Shown in pieces: positions 44,333 through 55,086 of a stretch of DNA of 64,000 bases. This DNA is from JBBPYC01 sp965218765. Its GTDB lineage: Bacteria > Pseudomonadota > Gammaproteobacteria > Burkholderiales > Burkholderiaceae_C. The stretch covers positions 434,001-498,000 of the forward strand of contig CBDCLU010000005.1 of the NCBI GenBank assembly GCA_965218765.1, written 5' to 3'. Each line of letters opens with the position of its first letter. The stretch's first letter is position 1. A program made the position numbers and the translations under genes. Under the pieces are notes generated by a model. The model was given only the letters and a program-made list of their open reading frames with translations, was not told where the DNA came from and did no database searches.

Positions 44333-44693
44333 GCCCGTCCGAACTGGCGCTGCCCTGGTACTTGATGAGCAGATAGGCCGGGCCGGCCAGTGCGATTTCC
44401 TTGTCGTAAGCGAAGCCGACCACGACCCGGTCGCCGTTTTTCTTGATGTCGAGGTCTTTGCCGCTGATGGCGGTGAAGTCGTCGATTGCCTGGGCACGAT
44501 CAAAGATTGCGCGCACTTCGGGTACGGTGCTGCCGGCGGTCGCCTGCTTCGCTGCCTTGTGGATCGCCTGGTACTCGATCACGGTCGGGATCACCTTGGC
44601 GGTCACGATGCCGACGAACACCACGATGATCGCGACGATGATCAGCCCGATGAATGAAATGCCGCGCTGGCGGGAGAGACGTTGCAGGTTCAT
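44325..44693 (-). CDS. DUF4845 membrane protein
   Basis: A 122-residue protein with one N-terminal helix (ISFIGLIIVAIIVVFVGIVTA, residues 11-31). The start resembles type IV pilin-like leaders (SRQRGISFIGL), and a small soluble domain follows. It is found between lepB and rnc in many beta- and gammaproteobacteria; the function is unknown. The end overlaps the rnc start by 8 bases. It probably acts at the inner membrane, perhaps with LepB. Confidence 0.85.
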   Translation of the reverse strand: MNLQRLSRQRGISFIGLIIVAIIVVFVGIVTAKVIPTVIEYQAIHKAAKQATAGSTVPEVRAIFDRAQAIDDFTAISGKDLDIKKNGDRVVVGFAYDKEIALAGPAYLLIKYQGSASSDGRD

Positions 44694-44841
44694 GAGTTGG
44701 GTACTGAAAAGCCGGGTTTTCTACATTAGGCCATTGGGCGCGCAACGGCAGACGATGCGAACCATGCGTGGCGACTGCAGGCGATGCCCGCAACCACTGG
44801 CAGTTCGCCCACCTGCCCCGCTTCTGGCTGCGCCGAGTCGT

Positions 44842-45806
44842 CTACTGGAACGACCCGATGCGCTTCCAGTTGCTGAAGTTCATCCAGATGAAAAACGCCC
44901 GGCCCACGATGTTCTGGTCCGGCACGAAACCCCAATAACGCGAGTCGAGCGAATTGTCGCGGTTGTCGCCCATCATGAAGTAGTGATTTTTCGGCACTTT
45001 GCAGACGACGCCTTCGACGCTGTAGCGGCAGTTGTCACGGCCCGAGAAGTTTTCCGCCCCGGACACGAATGCCGGCCGGTTGTCGTCGATCAGGATGTTG
45101 TGCGTGTGCGTGCCCAGCGTCTCCTGGAACTGCTTGGCGTAGCGCATCGAGTCTTCATCGAAGAACTCAGGCGCCGGCTGCGTCGGCACCGGCTGGCCGT
45201 TGATGGTCAGGCGCTTGTTCAGATACGCGACCTCGTCGCCCGGCAGTCCGACCACGCGCTTGATGTAGTCGAGGTTCGGATTGGGCGGATAGCGAAACAC
45301 CATCACGTCGCCGCGCTGCGGCGTGTTGCCTTCCGTGAGCTTCACGTTCAGCACCGGCAGCCGCAGGCCGTAGGTGAACTTGTTGACGAGGATCAGGTCG
45401 CCGACGAGCAACGTCGGGATCATCGAGCCGGACGGAATCTTGAACGGCTCGAACAGAAACGACCTCAGGATGAACACCACCAGGATGACCGGAAACAACC
45501 CGGCTGTCCAGTCGAGCCACCAGGGCTGGGACAGTGCGCGCTGCCGTGTCTCGCTGCTGTCGTCATCGATGGTGCCGATGCCTTGCGCGCTGAGCCGCTC
45601 GCGCCGCTGGACCGCGCCGCTGTCGATCGCGGCTGCGGCACGCCGGCGCTGCGGCGCAAAGTAAAACCGGTCGGCGAGCCAGTAAAGGCCGGTCACCAAG
45701 GTCGCCATGAACAGCAGCAAGGCGAAGTTGCCGTCGATGCGCCCCAGGTACCACGCGCCCGCATAGCCCGCAAAGCCCGCGAGCACGAGCGCCGTCAACA
45801 CCTGCA

Positions 45807-45810
<4 letters not shown>
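44842..45810 (-). CDS. lepB: signal peptidase I
   Basis: Removes signal peptides from exported proteins. It has 322 residues with two N-terminal helices (about residues 3-18 and 28-48). The catalytic serine is in FKIPSGSMIPTLLVGD, and the catalytic lysine in PNLDYIKRVVGLPGD. A conserved G-D-N-R-D-N-S-x-D-S-R-Y-W-G box (MMGDNRDNSLDSRYWGFV) follows. Its start overlaps the lepA stop (ATGA). It would process the proteins here with signal peptides, such as MucD and UgpB. Confidence 0.97.
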
Positions 45811-47618
<1,808 letters not shown>

Positions 47619-47656
47619 CGAGGCAGACGCGGGACGGCGCAGCACCGTCGACAACG

Positions 47657-47688
47657 AAAAAAGGGCGCGCCGGAAGAAGGACGCGCCC
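47657..47688 (-). terminator. intrinsic terminator of the rpoE-mucD operon
   Basis: On the minus strand GGGCGCG-N12-CGCGCCC is followed by six Ts (plus-strand A-tract 47657-47662, stem arms 47663-47669 and 47682-47688). It is 115 bases downstream of the mucD stop and separates the stress operon from lepA. Confidence 0.85.
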
Positions 47689-47802
47689 TGTCAAGCCCAA
47701 CCTATAGAAATCGCGGCAACTGCGATGGCTGGGCTGCCATTGTAGGCAAAACGGCCGATGGGCCGGCGTTCAGCGGCTTACCGCGCCCGGCACCACGCGC
47801 GG

Positions 47803-49335
47803 TCACTGCGGCCGGATCAACGCATATTGCGCCCACTCGCCGCGCCGGAACAGCACATTGACCGGCTGCGTCTTGTCGGCCTTGGCGACAGCCGATTCGA
47901 ACTCGGCGATGCTCGCCACATCCTTGTTGGCAATCGCCACAATCACGTCGCCCTCGCGCAGCCCGGCACGGGCGGCGGCACCGGTTGCGTTGTCGACCTG
48001 CACGCCGCCGCTGATCTTGAGTTCGGCCTTGCGCTCGTCGCCCAGTTCGGTCACCGTCAGGCCGAGCATTTCGCTCGATGCTTTCGGCGCCTTCGGCTTC
48101 GGCGCTTCGGCGGGTGCCGCGGCAGCGGTTTTCTCCGCCTCGATCTCGGCCACCGTCACCTTCAGGTCGCGCGTATCGCCACGCCGGAACACCGTCATGG
48201 TCGCGTCGGTGCCGGGCTTGGTATTGCCGACGATGCGTGGCAGGTCGCTGGTGCGCTCGACTTCATGGCCGTCGAACTTGACGATGATGTCGCCGGCCTT
48301 GACGCCGGCCTTCTCGGCCGGGCTGCCGGCTTCCACGCCGCGCACGAGCGCGCCGCGCGGGCGGCCCAGGCCGATCGACTCGGCCACGTCCTTGCTGACC
48401 TGGTCGATACGCACGCCGATGCGCCCGCGCGAGACCCGGCCGGTCGCGCGCAGCTGTTCGCTCACGCGCACCGCCTCGTCGATCGGGATCGCGAACGAGA
48501 TGCCCATGTAGCCGCCCGAGCGCGAATAGATCTGGCTGTTGATGCCGATCACCTCCCCGCGCAAATTCAAAAGCGGCCCGCCTGAATTGCCGGGGTTGAT
48601 CGCAACGTCGGTCTGCAGCAGCGGCAGATATTCGCCGGTGTCGCGCTGCTTGGCGCTGATGATGCCGGCCGTCACGGTGTTGGCCAGCCCGAACGGCGAG
48701 CCGATCGCCACCACCCATTCGCCGACCTTGACGCGATTGATGTCGCCGATGCGCACGAACGGCAGTTCTTTCGCATCGATCTTCACGACGGCCACGTCGG
48801 AGCGCTTGTCGGCGCCAACGATGCGCGCCTTGAACTCGCGCTGGTCGGTCAAGGTCACGATCACCGAATCGGCGCCATCGACCACGTGCGCATTCGTCAT
48901 CACGTAGCCATCTGCCGTCAGGATGAAGCCGGAACCGACGCCACGCGGGCGCTCGTCCGGTTGTGTCGCCGGCGGCCGTGGCTGCCCCGGCGCACGTTCC
49001 GGGCGATCGGGCCGCTGGCCGCGCGGCATGTTCGGAATCGGAATGCCGAAGCGGCGGAAGAACTCCAGCATGTCGTCGTCGAGCCCGCCGCCGCCGCTGC
49101 CACCGCCGGCGGACTCGTCACGTTCGACTTTTTCAACCGTGCGGATGTTGACGACCGCAGGGCCGACCTGCTCGACGAGTTCGGTGAAGTCGGGCAGGCC
49201 GCGCTGCATCGGTGGCGCCTGCGGCAGTTGCTGCGCAATGGTCGGCAGCGGCGCAGCCAGGGCCAGCGCAGCGATGCCAAGCAGGCCCCAGCGCGGCGCC
49301 TGCCTGAGGGCACGTTGAAATGGCATTGCGATCAT
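47803..49335 (-). CDS. mucD: periplasmic serine protease, DegP/MucD type
   Basis: HtrA-type chaperone-protease for misfolded envelope proteins. It has 510 residues from ATG 49335, which has AAGGAG eight bases upstream. The signal peptide (residues about 1-35) ends near PLPTIAQQ. The triad is His in TNAHVVDGAD, Asp in RSDVAVVKID and Ser in NPGNSGGPLLN. Two PDZ domains follow. The linker near the N-terminus (GGGSGGGG) is glycine-rich. It is the last gene of the rpoE-mucA-mucB-mucD stress operon and is part of the sigma-E response. Confidence 0.95.
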   Translation of the reverse strand: MIAMPFQRALRQAPRWGLLGIAALALAAPLPTIAQQLPQAPPMQRGLPDFTELVEQVGPAVVNIRTVEKVERDESAGGGSGGGGLDDDMLEFFRRFGIPIPNMPRGQRPDRPERAPGQPRPPATQPDERPRGVGSGFILTADGYVMTNAHVVDGADSVIVTLTDQREFKARIVGADKRSDVAVVKIDAKELPFVRIGDINRVKVGEWVVAIGSPFGLANTVTAGIISAKQRDTGEYLPLLQTDVAINPGNSGGPLLNLRGEVIGINSQIYSRSGGYMGISFAIPIDEAVRVSEQLRATGRVSRGRIGVRIDQVSKDVAESIGLGRPRGALVRGVEAGSPAEKAGVKAGDIIVKFDGHEVERTSDLPRIVGNTKPGTDATMTVFRRGDTRDLKVTVAEIEAEKTAAAAPAEAPKPKAPKASSEMLGLTVTELGDERKAELKISGGVQVDNATGAAARAGLREGDVIVAIANKDVASIAEFESAVAKADKTQPVNVLFRRGEWAQYALIRPQ

Positions 49336-49408
49336 CTGAAACTCTCCTTGAGGGTGCAAGCGGAAAAAAAGCGTGGGTGGAAATCCGGCCGGATCATCAC
49401 GGGTCCAT

Positions 49409-49433
49409 CAAGGCCGCTGCTTCAGCGGCCTTG
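49409..49433 (-). other. 11-bp perfect hairpin between mucB and mucD
   Basis: CAAGGCCGCTG-CTT-CAGCGGCCTTG forms an 11-bp stem with a three-base loop. There is no T-run on the minus strand, so it is not a normal terminator. It may slow transcription or act as an RNA processing or stability element between mucB and mucD. Confidence 0.7.
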
Positions 49434-49534
49434 TCTCATCGCATCCCGGATCGGGTTGCCTTGCTGGAACGCATACGGGACTGCATCGGCAGCCGAGACG
49501 CTAGTGCAAGAACCAGACCCGGTGGTGCGCGGGG

Positions 49535-50662
49535 TTACTGGCGTGGCTCGACGCGCCGCAGTCCGTCGCCGAACAGGCGCAGCGTCGCCAGTGGCACCTC
49601 GCCGACGGCGGTGAGCCACCAGTCCCCGCTGGCTACGTCGGACCGACCGGCAGCGCCGCCGATTCGTTGCGTCAGCGTGTGCGTGGCGCCCATCGCCATC
49701 TGGCCCGCAGCCGGATGTCGCGTGGCATCGTAAGGCTCGATGAACAAGGATACCGAGGCAAGGCCATCGGAGAACACCCAGTGCATGGCGCTGGTGGCCG
49801 GGTTCTGCCCTGTGGCGCCGCCAGGTCGCACGAGTGCGCGCTGGAAGCAATGCACCGGCTGGAAGCCCGCCACGCCGACCGGCAACGCCCAGCCCATCGC
49901 CTGCGGTGTGGTCTTCACGAAACTCGGGGTCTCGACGCGCCAGCCATCGGTCGCATCCATCATCTGCGCAAGCTGCTCGATCTGCACCGGCGCATTCAAC
50001 TGCAATTCGGAAAAAGCGGCCTGCTCGAGCACGCTGCCATCCACATCGAGCGTCTGCACCTTGAGCACCAACGACGACTGCTGCTCGCTCCAGACTTTGT
50101 AGCCGAAGCGCAGCCCGTCTTTCGGGCTGAGCTGCATCACGTCGGCATCGAACCCCGCCACCCTTGCGCTGCCGGCCAGCTGCGCTGAATAGTGGTCGGT
50201 GATGGTGGTGTCGAGAGACTTGAGCAGGCCTGGAAATGCGCCGAGCGATTCCCGCCGCTCGCTGCGCGCGACTTTCTGGTCCGGCAGGAACGTGACGACC
50301 CGGTCGTTGTGCCGGAATACCGAGCGCGGCGCGCCGGTCAGCGTTTCCACGCGCTCGATCTGCTGCTCGCCCGCGCAGGCGTGCCAGATGCGCGCACTGG
50401 CCAGCCCGCCGGCAGCGGACGACACGACGAACGTGCCGATGAAATTGCGCTCGCGCGACGCATGGTGCAGCCGCAACAGCCAGGCATCCACGTCGTGCTC
50501 GGACAACGCACCGACAGCAGCCGGCTGGGCTGTGGCAACCAGTGTGAACAACGAGAGCAGGACGCCGAGCAGGCAATGGATCCGTCGTCCCGGCGCCCGG
50601 ACCTGCCGATACGAAAGCGGCGCCCATGCCGCACGCAACGCGCCAACCGCGCCCGCATTCAC
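49535..50662 (-). CDS. mucB: sigma-E regulatory protein MucB/RseB
   Basis: Periplasmic lipid-sensing regulator that binds the anti-sigma factor. It has 375 residues, with a signal peptide in the first 46 residues (CLLGVLLSLFTLVATAQPAA). The LolA-like domain has DAWLLRLHHASRERNFIGTFV, and the C-terminal domain has GWALPVGVAGFQPVHCF. The start overlaps the mucA stop by 4 bases (ATGA). Binding to MucA/RseA keeps it from cleavage; lipopolysaccharide or misfolded lipids would release it. Assignment rests on operon position and length. Confidence 0.9.
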   Translation of the reverse strand: MNAGAVGALRAAWAPLSYRQVRAPGRRIHCLLGVLLSLFTLVATAQPAAVGALSEHDVDAWLLRLHHASRERNFIGTFVVSSAAGGLASARIWHACAGEQQIERVETLTGAPRSVFRHNDRVVTFLPDQKVARSERRESLGAFPGLLKSLDTTITDHYSAQLAGSARVAGFDADVMQLSPKDGLRFGYKVWSEQQSSLVLKVQTLDVDGSVLEQAAFSELQLNAPVQIEQLAQMMDATDGWRVETPSFVKTTPQAMGWALPVGVAGFQPVHCFQRALVRPGGATGQNPATSAMHWVFSDGLASVSLFIEPYDATRHPAAGQMAMGATHTLTQRIGGAAGRSDVASGDWWLTAVGEVPLATLRLFGDGLRRVEPRQ

Positions 50663-51360
50663 CGCCCGCGGCCCTCGAACGTCGCGTTGCGCAGAAAGCC
50701 GGCCGGCATCTGCAGGGCCGAAATACCGGCCGACTGCTCGTGCGCGGCCAGCAGTTCATCAAGCCGTGGATCGCGCAGCATCTGCCGCGGCAGTTCGGCC
50801 TTGGCAAGCACCGGGGCCTGCGCGGCGGGATTCACGACGGCGCCCGACAACAGATTCCAACCCACCGCGCCGATCGCGACCGCAACGGCAACACCAGCGA
50901 CCGCGCGCCAGCGCCACACCGGATCGTTGGCGGCGGCTGCGCGCGTCTGCAGTGGCGCGACATCCCGCATGGACACGGTCGCCCGAGCGTCGGTAGCAGG
51001 CGCGCGGGAAGCGGCATCAGCAGGCTCGATCGCGATTGCCATGCTGGTCGGCCCGAACGAACTGGGCATCGGCTCGGCGGCGAGCCTGCTGGCGATGCGT
51101 GCGGACAAGTCAGCCGTGGCACGATGCCGGCTCGCCTCGCCCTGGCGCAGCAGCTCGCCGATCAGGTGGTAGGCCTGCCAGGTCACCCGCGACTGCGCAT
51201 CATCCTGCACCGACGCAACCGTTGTGGCGAAAGCAGCGCCGCGCAGATGGCCGTCCATTAACGCCGAAATCGCTTCCGGTGCGCCGGACGGCAGGTGTTC
51301 AGCTGGCGGCAACGGGCCAAATGCGCGCCCGCTGGCGTCATCGTCCATGGAATCGTTCAT
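50659..51360 (-). CDS. mucA: anti-sigma-E factor MucA/RseA
   Basis: Binds RpoE in the cytoplasm and releases it after proteolysis on envelope stress. It has 233 residues from ATG 51360. The cytoplasmic domain holds the conserved start EAISALMDGHLRG, and a single membrane helix (WRAVAGVAVAVAIGAVGWNLL) is near residue 150. The periplasmic tail ends in MPAGFLRNATFEGRGR, which binds MucB. It is longer at its N-terminus than E. coli RseA (216). It is co-transcribed with rpoE and mucB. Confidence 0.9.
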   Translation of the reverse strand: MNDSMDDDASGRAFGPLPPAEHLPSGAPEAISALMDGHLRGAAFATTVASVQDDAQSRVTWQAYHLIGELLRQGEASRHRATADLSARIASRLAAEPMPSSFGPTSMAIAIEPADAASRAPATDARATVSMRDVAPLQTRAAAANDPVWRWRAVAGVAVAVAIGAVGWNLLSGAVVNPAAQAPVLAKAELPRQMLRDPRLDELLAAHEQSAGISALQMPAGFLRNATFEGRGR

Positions 51361-51422
51361 CGCGTTTGGCTCCCCGTCGGAAAATTTGCATCGTCTGTTT
51401 TTGTGGCAGTGCTTTGCCTGCT

Positions 51423-52055
51423 TCACCACCGCTTGCCGGCCTGGTTTTCCAGCAAGGGCCGGATGCGCGTGGAAACCGCTTCCCGCGCGCGAAAGATACG
51501 GGAGCGCACGGTGCCGATCGGACAGTTCATCACGTCCGCGATCTCCTCATAGCTCAATCCGTCGATCTCGCGCAGGGTCAGCGCTTGCCGCAGCTCCTGC
51601 GGCAGGGCCTGCATGGCGGCGCTCACGGTCTCGGCGATTTCCTTGGCTGCATACACCGTCTCCGGTGTCTCATCGCTGATTAGGTCGTTGCCGATACTGA
51701 AAGTTTCATTGTCCTCGTCGTCGCGCTCACGCAACGCGTTTTCCGACAACACCGGGTTGCGCTTCAAGTCCACCAGCGCCTTCTTGGCCGTGTTCACCGC
51801 GATCCGGTACAGCCAGGTGTAGAACTGTGCGTCGCCGCGAAACTGGTGCAGCGCGCGATAAGCGCGGATGAAGGTTTCCTGCGCGATGTCTTCCACCAGA
51901 TCGACATCGCGCACCATGCGGCCGATCAGCCGCTGGATGCGGCGCTGGTACTTGATCACCAGCAGCTCGAACGCACGCTGATCGCCCGCCACCGTGCGTT
52001 CGACCAGCATCAGGTCGGTGTCCGGCGGTGCTGCTGGACCCTGCGCGTCGGTCAT
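51423..52055 (-). CDS. rpoE: RNA polymerase sigma-E factor
   Basis: ECF sigma factor of the envelope stress response (AlgU/RpoE group), 210 residues. Region 2 has YQRRIQRLIGRMVRDVDLVEDIAQETFIRAYRAL, and region 4 has LTLREIDGLSYEEIADVMNCPIGTVRSRIFRARE. The start overlaps the gene upstream (ATGA). It probably drives its own operon and mucD; I found no clear sigma-E promoter in the upstream 95 bases. Confidence 0.96.
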   Translation of the reverse strand: MTDAQGPAAPPDTDLMLVERTVAGDQRAFELLVIKYQRRIQRLIGRMVRDVDLVEDIAQETFIRAYRALHQFRGDAQFYTWLYRIAVNTAKKALVDLKRNPVLSENALRERDDEDNETFSIGNDLISDETPETVYAAKEIAETVSAAMQALPQELRQALTLREIDGLSYEEIADVMNCPIGTVRSRIFRAREAVSTRIRPLLENQAGKRW

Positions 52056-52549
52056 GTCGGATTGCCGGGCGCAGCGGACACGCGGCCATCGTGGACCGGC
52101 GCCACTGGCATTTCTAGCAGCGGCGGCCGCAGATGCAGCGCACAGCGAAGCGCATGCCAGTCTCGCGCGTGATCGGTCGATCCGGCATCCAGCCAGAACC
52201 AGCCGGATGCGCCGCTTTCCTCAGAACGCCAGTGCAGCAGCAGGATGTGCTGCAGATCGAGCCGCAGCGTCGGCATGCCCGCGTGCTCAGGGTCGCTGGC
52301 CGATGCCCGCCACAGCCAGCTGCTGCCATCCCAGCGCAGCAGCCCCTGTGGTGCGCGCCGCCAATGCAGCGCAGCGAACATTCCGGTGGCCAGCAGGGTC
52401 GCAGCAAGCAGCCAGGCGCGCCAACCGAAGCCTGCGTCGGCCATCGCGCGCAGCGCAAGCACGGCCCCGCAAAGCCACAGCGTCAACATCAGCCAGCCGG
52501 CGAACCAGGAGCGGCGCACCGTACAGACCACTGCGGGAGCTTGTGACAT
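52052..52549 (-). CDS. two-helix membrane protein of unknown function, upstream of rpoE
   Basis: A 165-residue protein. Two adjacent helices occur at residues about 15-36 and 42-62 (WFAGWLMLTLWLCGAVLALRAM and WRAWLLAATLLATGMFAALHW), followed by a soluble domain with many tryptophans. It looks like the YgfX/CptA type (toxin-like) membrane proteins, but the match is only by topology. The start at 52549 is the first ATG after the promoter region. It overlaps rpoE by 4 bases, so it is part of the stress operon. Confidence 0.7.
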   Translation of the reverse strand: MSQAPAVVCTVRRSWFAGWLMLTLWLCGAVLALRAMADAGFGWRAWLLAATLLATGMFAALHWRRAPQGLLRWDGSSWLWRASASDPEHAGMPTLRLDLQHILLLHWRSEESGASGWFWLDAGSTDHARDWHALRCALHLRPPLLEMPVAPVHDGRVSAAPGNPT

Positions 52550-52644
52550 AAGAATCGATCGGCGTTGCGAGCTTGCGTTGCCGCTGCCCATGGCGAACAA
52601 CCCACAGACAGCACTGGCAATGCAGCCGGAAAGCGGACTGCGCG

Positions 52645-53892
52645 TCAGGCCAGCCGCTTGAACACCAGCGATCCGTTGGTGCCGCCAAAACCGAAGTTGT
52701 TTTTCAGTGCGACATCGATCTTCAAATCCCGCGCGGTGTTCGCGCAGTAGTCGAGGTCGCACTGCGGGTCCTGCTCGAACAGGTTGATCGTCGGCGGCAC
52801 TTTCTGCTCGGCGATCGCAAGCAGCGTGAACACGCTTTCCACGCCGCCGGCGCCGCCAAGCAGATGCCCGGTCATCGACTTGGTGGAGCTGACCACGAGC
52901 TGCCTTACATGGTCGCCCAGCGCTGCCTTGAGCGCCATCGTTTCGTTCAGATCGCCCAACGGCGTCGACGTGCCGTGCGCGCTCACGTAGTCGATCTGGT
53001 CCGCGTTGATGCCCGCATTGGCCAGTGCCGATTCCATCGCGCGGCGCGGCCCGTCCATGTTGGGCGCCGTCATGTGTCCAGCATCCGCGCTCATGCCGAA
53101 GCCCGCAACTTCGGCGTAGATGCGAGCGCCGCGGGCCTTGGCACGCTCGTAGTCTTCCAGCACCACGACTCCGGCGCCTTCGCCAAGCACGAAGCCATCA
53201 CGATCCTTGTCCCAGGGGCGCGAGGCAGTTGCCGGATCGTCGTTGCGCGTGCTCAAGGCGCGCATCGAAGCAAAGCCGCCGACACCCAGCGCCGAGATGC
53301 TGGCTTCGGAGCCGCCCGCTACCATCACATCGGCATCGCCGTATTCGATCATGCGCGCGGCCATGCCGATGCAGTGCAGACCGGTCGTGCAGGCCGTCGC
53401 GATCGCGATGTTCGGGCCCTTGAAGCCGAACCGGATCGACACCTGGCCCGCGATCATGTTGATGATCGAAGCAGGGATGAAGAACGGGGAGATCCGGCGC
53501 GGCCCGCGCGCCAGCAACTCGCGGCCGGTACCTTCGATCAGCGGCAGGCCGCCGATGCCGGAGCCGATCATGCAGCCGATGCGCACGGCCTCTTCCATCT
53601 CCAGTGCGTCACCGGTGGGCAGGCCCGCGTCCGCGACGGCCTGCGCCGCCGCAGCGACACCGAAGTGGATGAAGGTGTCCATCGTGCGCACCTCCTTGCT
53701 GTTGAGGTAGTCGCCGATATCGAAATTCTTGACTTCACCGGCGAATCGGCACGCGAGCGCGCTCGCATCGAACCCGGTGATGAAGTCGATGCCGGATTTG
53801 CCCGCCAGCACGTTCGCCCAGGCATCGGCTACGGTATTGCCGACCGGGGTGACGCACCCAAGCCCGGTCACGACGACGCGGCGGCGGCTCAT
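52645..53892 (-). CDS. fabF: 3-oxoacyl-[ACP] synthase II
   Basis: Elongates acyl-ACP in fatty acid synthesis. It has 415 residues. The start MSRRRVVVTGLGCVTPVGNTV is typical. The active-site Cys is in ATACTTGLHC, and the catalytic His residues lie in SAHGTSTPLGD and KSMTGHLLGGAGG. The gene lies 70 bases downstream of acpP; the hairpin at the acpP stop separates them. It is the last gene of the plsX-fabHDG-acpP-fabF cluster. Confidence 0.97.
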   Translation of the reverse strand: MSRRRVVVTGLGCVTPVGNTVADAWANVLAGKSGIDFITGFDASALACRFAGEVKNFDIGDYLNSKEVRTMDTFIHFGVAAAAQAVADAGLPTGDALEMEEAVRIGCMIGSGIGGLPLIEGTGRELLARGPRRISPFFIPASIINMIAGQVSIRFGFKGPNIAIATACTTGLHCIGMAARMIEYGDADVMVAGGSEASISALGVGGFASMRALSTRNDDPATASRPWDKDRDGFVLGEGAGVVVLEDYERAKARGARIYAEVAGFGMSADAGHMTAPNMDGPRRAMESALANAGINADQIDYVSAHGTSTPLGDLNETMALKAALGDHVRQLVVSSTKSMTGHLLGGAGGVESVFTLLAIAEQKVPPTINLFEQDPQCDLDYCANTARDLKIDVALKNNFGFGGTNGSLVFKRLA

Positions 53893-53944
53893 GATCGGCT
53901 GGGAACCTCGTGCGGTCGAGCGGCTGCTGTTCTGGCCTCAGGCA

Positions 53945-53967
53945 CCTGATGCAAGAGGTGCATCAGG
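53945..53967 (-). other. hairpin at the acpP stop codon
   Basis: CCTGATGC-N7-GCATCAGG forms an 8-bp stem that covers the acpP stop codon (53963-53965) and the start of the acpP-fabF spacer. No T-run follows. It may reduce read-through into fabF or stabilise the abundant acpP mRNA. Confidence 0.6.
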
Positions 53968-54202
53968 CTTTCTGATGCGTGCTCGCGTAATCGATCGCGT
54001 TCTGCACGGTCGTGATCTTCTCGGCATCCTCATCCGGGATCTCGATGCTGAACTCGTCTTCGAGCGCCATCACGAGTTCCACCGTGTCGAGCGAATCGGC
54101 ACCCAGGTCGGCGACGAACGCCTTTTCATTGGTGACCTGCGACTCTTCCACGCCGAGTTGCTCGGCGATGATCTTCTTGACACGTGCTTCGATATCACTC
54201 AT
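53963..54202 (-). CDS. acpP: acyl carrier protein
   Basis: Small acidic carrier of acyl chains, 79 residues from ATG 54202; GAGGAAA lies eight bases upstream. Serine of LGADSLDTVELVMALEDEF is the phosphopantetheine site (about residue 38), modified by the AcpS encoded at 40.3 kb. The protein is highly acidic, as expected. It is the most abundant product of this cluster; the hairpin at its stop and the strong ribosome site fit. Confidence 0.98.
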   Translation of the reverse strand: MSDIEARVKKIIAEQLGVEESQVTNEKAFVADLGADSLDTVELVMALEDEFSIEIPDEDAEKITTVQNAIDYASTHQKA

Positions 54203-54333
54203 GGTTTTCCTCAAAATTTGCGGGGAACGGTTTTGTTCGGTCAGATTCTAACGACCGCCGAATGCGCGTTCGAAGGGTGCATGACCGGCTGGACCGACGA
54301 TCGACAAGGGGTTATTTCGCGCAATGGTCACGG

Positions 54334-55086
54334 CTACATGTACATGCCGCCGTTCACGTGCAGTTCCTGACCCGTGACATAACCTGCCTCGCGCGATGCG
54401 AGATAGGCAACCGCATGCGCGATGTCGGTCGGCAGCCCGAGCGCACCCAAAGGGATCTGCGCAAGCAGCGCCTGCTGCAGGGCCGTGCTGAGCCCGGCCG
54501 TCATGTCGGTCTGGATGAAGCCGGGGGCCACGCAGTTCACCGTGACGCCGCGGCTGCCGACTTCACGTGCGAGCGCCCGCGTCAGCCCGGCCACGCCGGC
54601 CTTTGCCGCTGCATAGTTCACCTGGCCCGCATTGCCCATCGCACCGACCACACTCGTGATGCTGACGATGCGCCCGAAGCGCTGCTTCATCATCGGGCGC
54701 AGCACCGCGCGACTCATGCGGAACACCGCCTTCAGGTCGGTGTCCAGAACCGCGTCCCAATCGTCGTCCTTTAGCCGCATCGCGAGCATGTCGCGCGTGA
54801 TGCCGGCGTTGTTGACGAGCACGTGCAGGCCGCCGGATTCAGCGGCAATCCGCGTGATCAGCGCTTCGCCAGCCGGACCATCGTTCACGTCGAGCCTGAC
54901 GCCCGTGCAGCCTTCGCAGTCGCCAAGCGCCGCGCTGATTGCCGCCGCGCCCGCATCGCTGGTCGCGGTGCCGAACACGACCAGCCCGCGCTGCGCGAGC
55001 TCGCGTGCAATCGCCGCGCCGATGCCGCGCGATGCGCCCGTGACCAACGCAACCAGTCGTTCCGAATTCATCTTGCTGCCTGTCAT
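54334..55086 (-). CDS. fabG: 3-oxoacyl-[ACP] reductase
   Basis: NADPH-dependent reductase of the elongation cycle. It has 250 residues from ATG 55086, which overlaps the fabD stop (ATGA). TGASRGIG (about residue 16), the NNAGITRDMLAMR motif, and the catalytic serine and Y-x-x-x-K (SITSVVGAMGNAGQVNYAAAKAG) are all present. The C-terminal GQELHVNGGMYM is conserved. It lies 131 bases upstream of acpP. Confidence 0.97.
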   Translation of the reverse strand: MTGSKMNSERLVALVTGASRGIGAAIARELAQRGLVVFGTATSDAGAAAISAALGDCEGCTGVRLDVNDGPAGEALITRIAAESGGLHVLVNNAGITRDMLAMRLKDDDWDAVLDTDLKAVFRMSRAVLRPMMKQRFGRIVSITSVVGAMGNAGQVNYAAAKAGVAGLTRALAREVGSRGVTVNCVAPGFIQTDMTAGLSTALQQALLAQIPLGALGLPTDIAHAVAYLASREAGYVTGQELHVNGGMYM

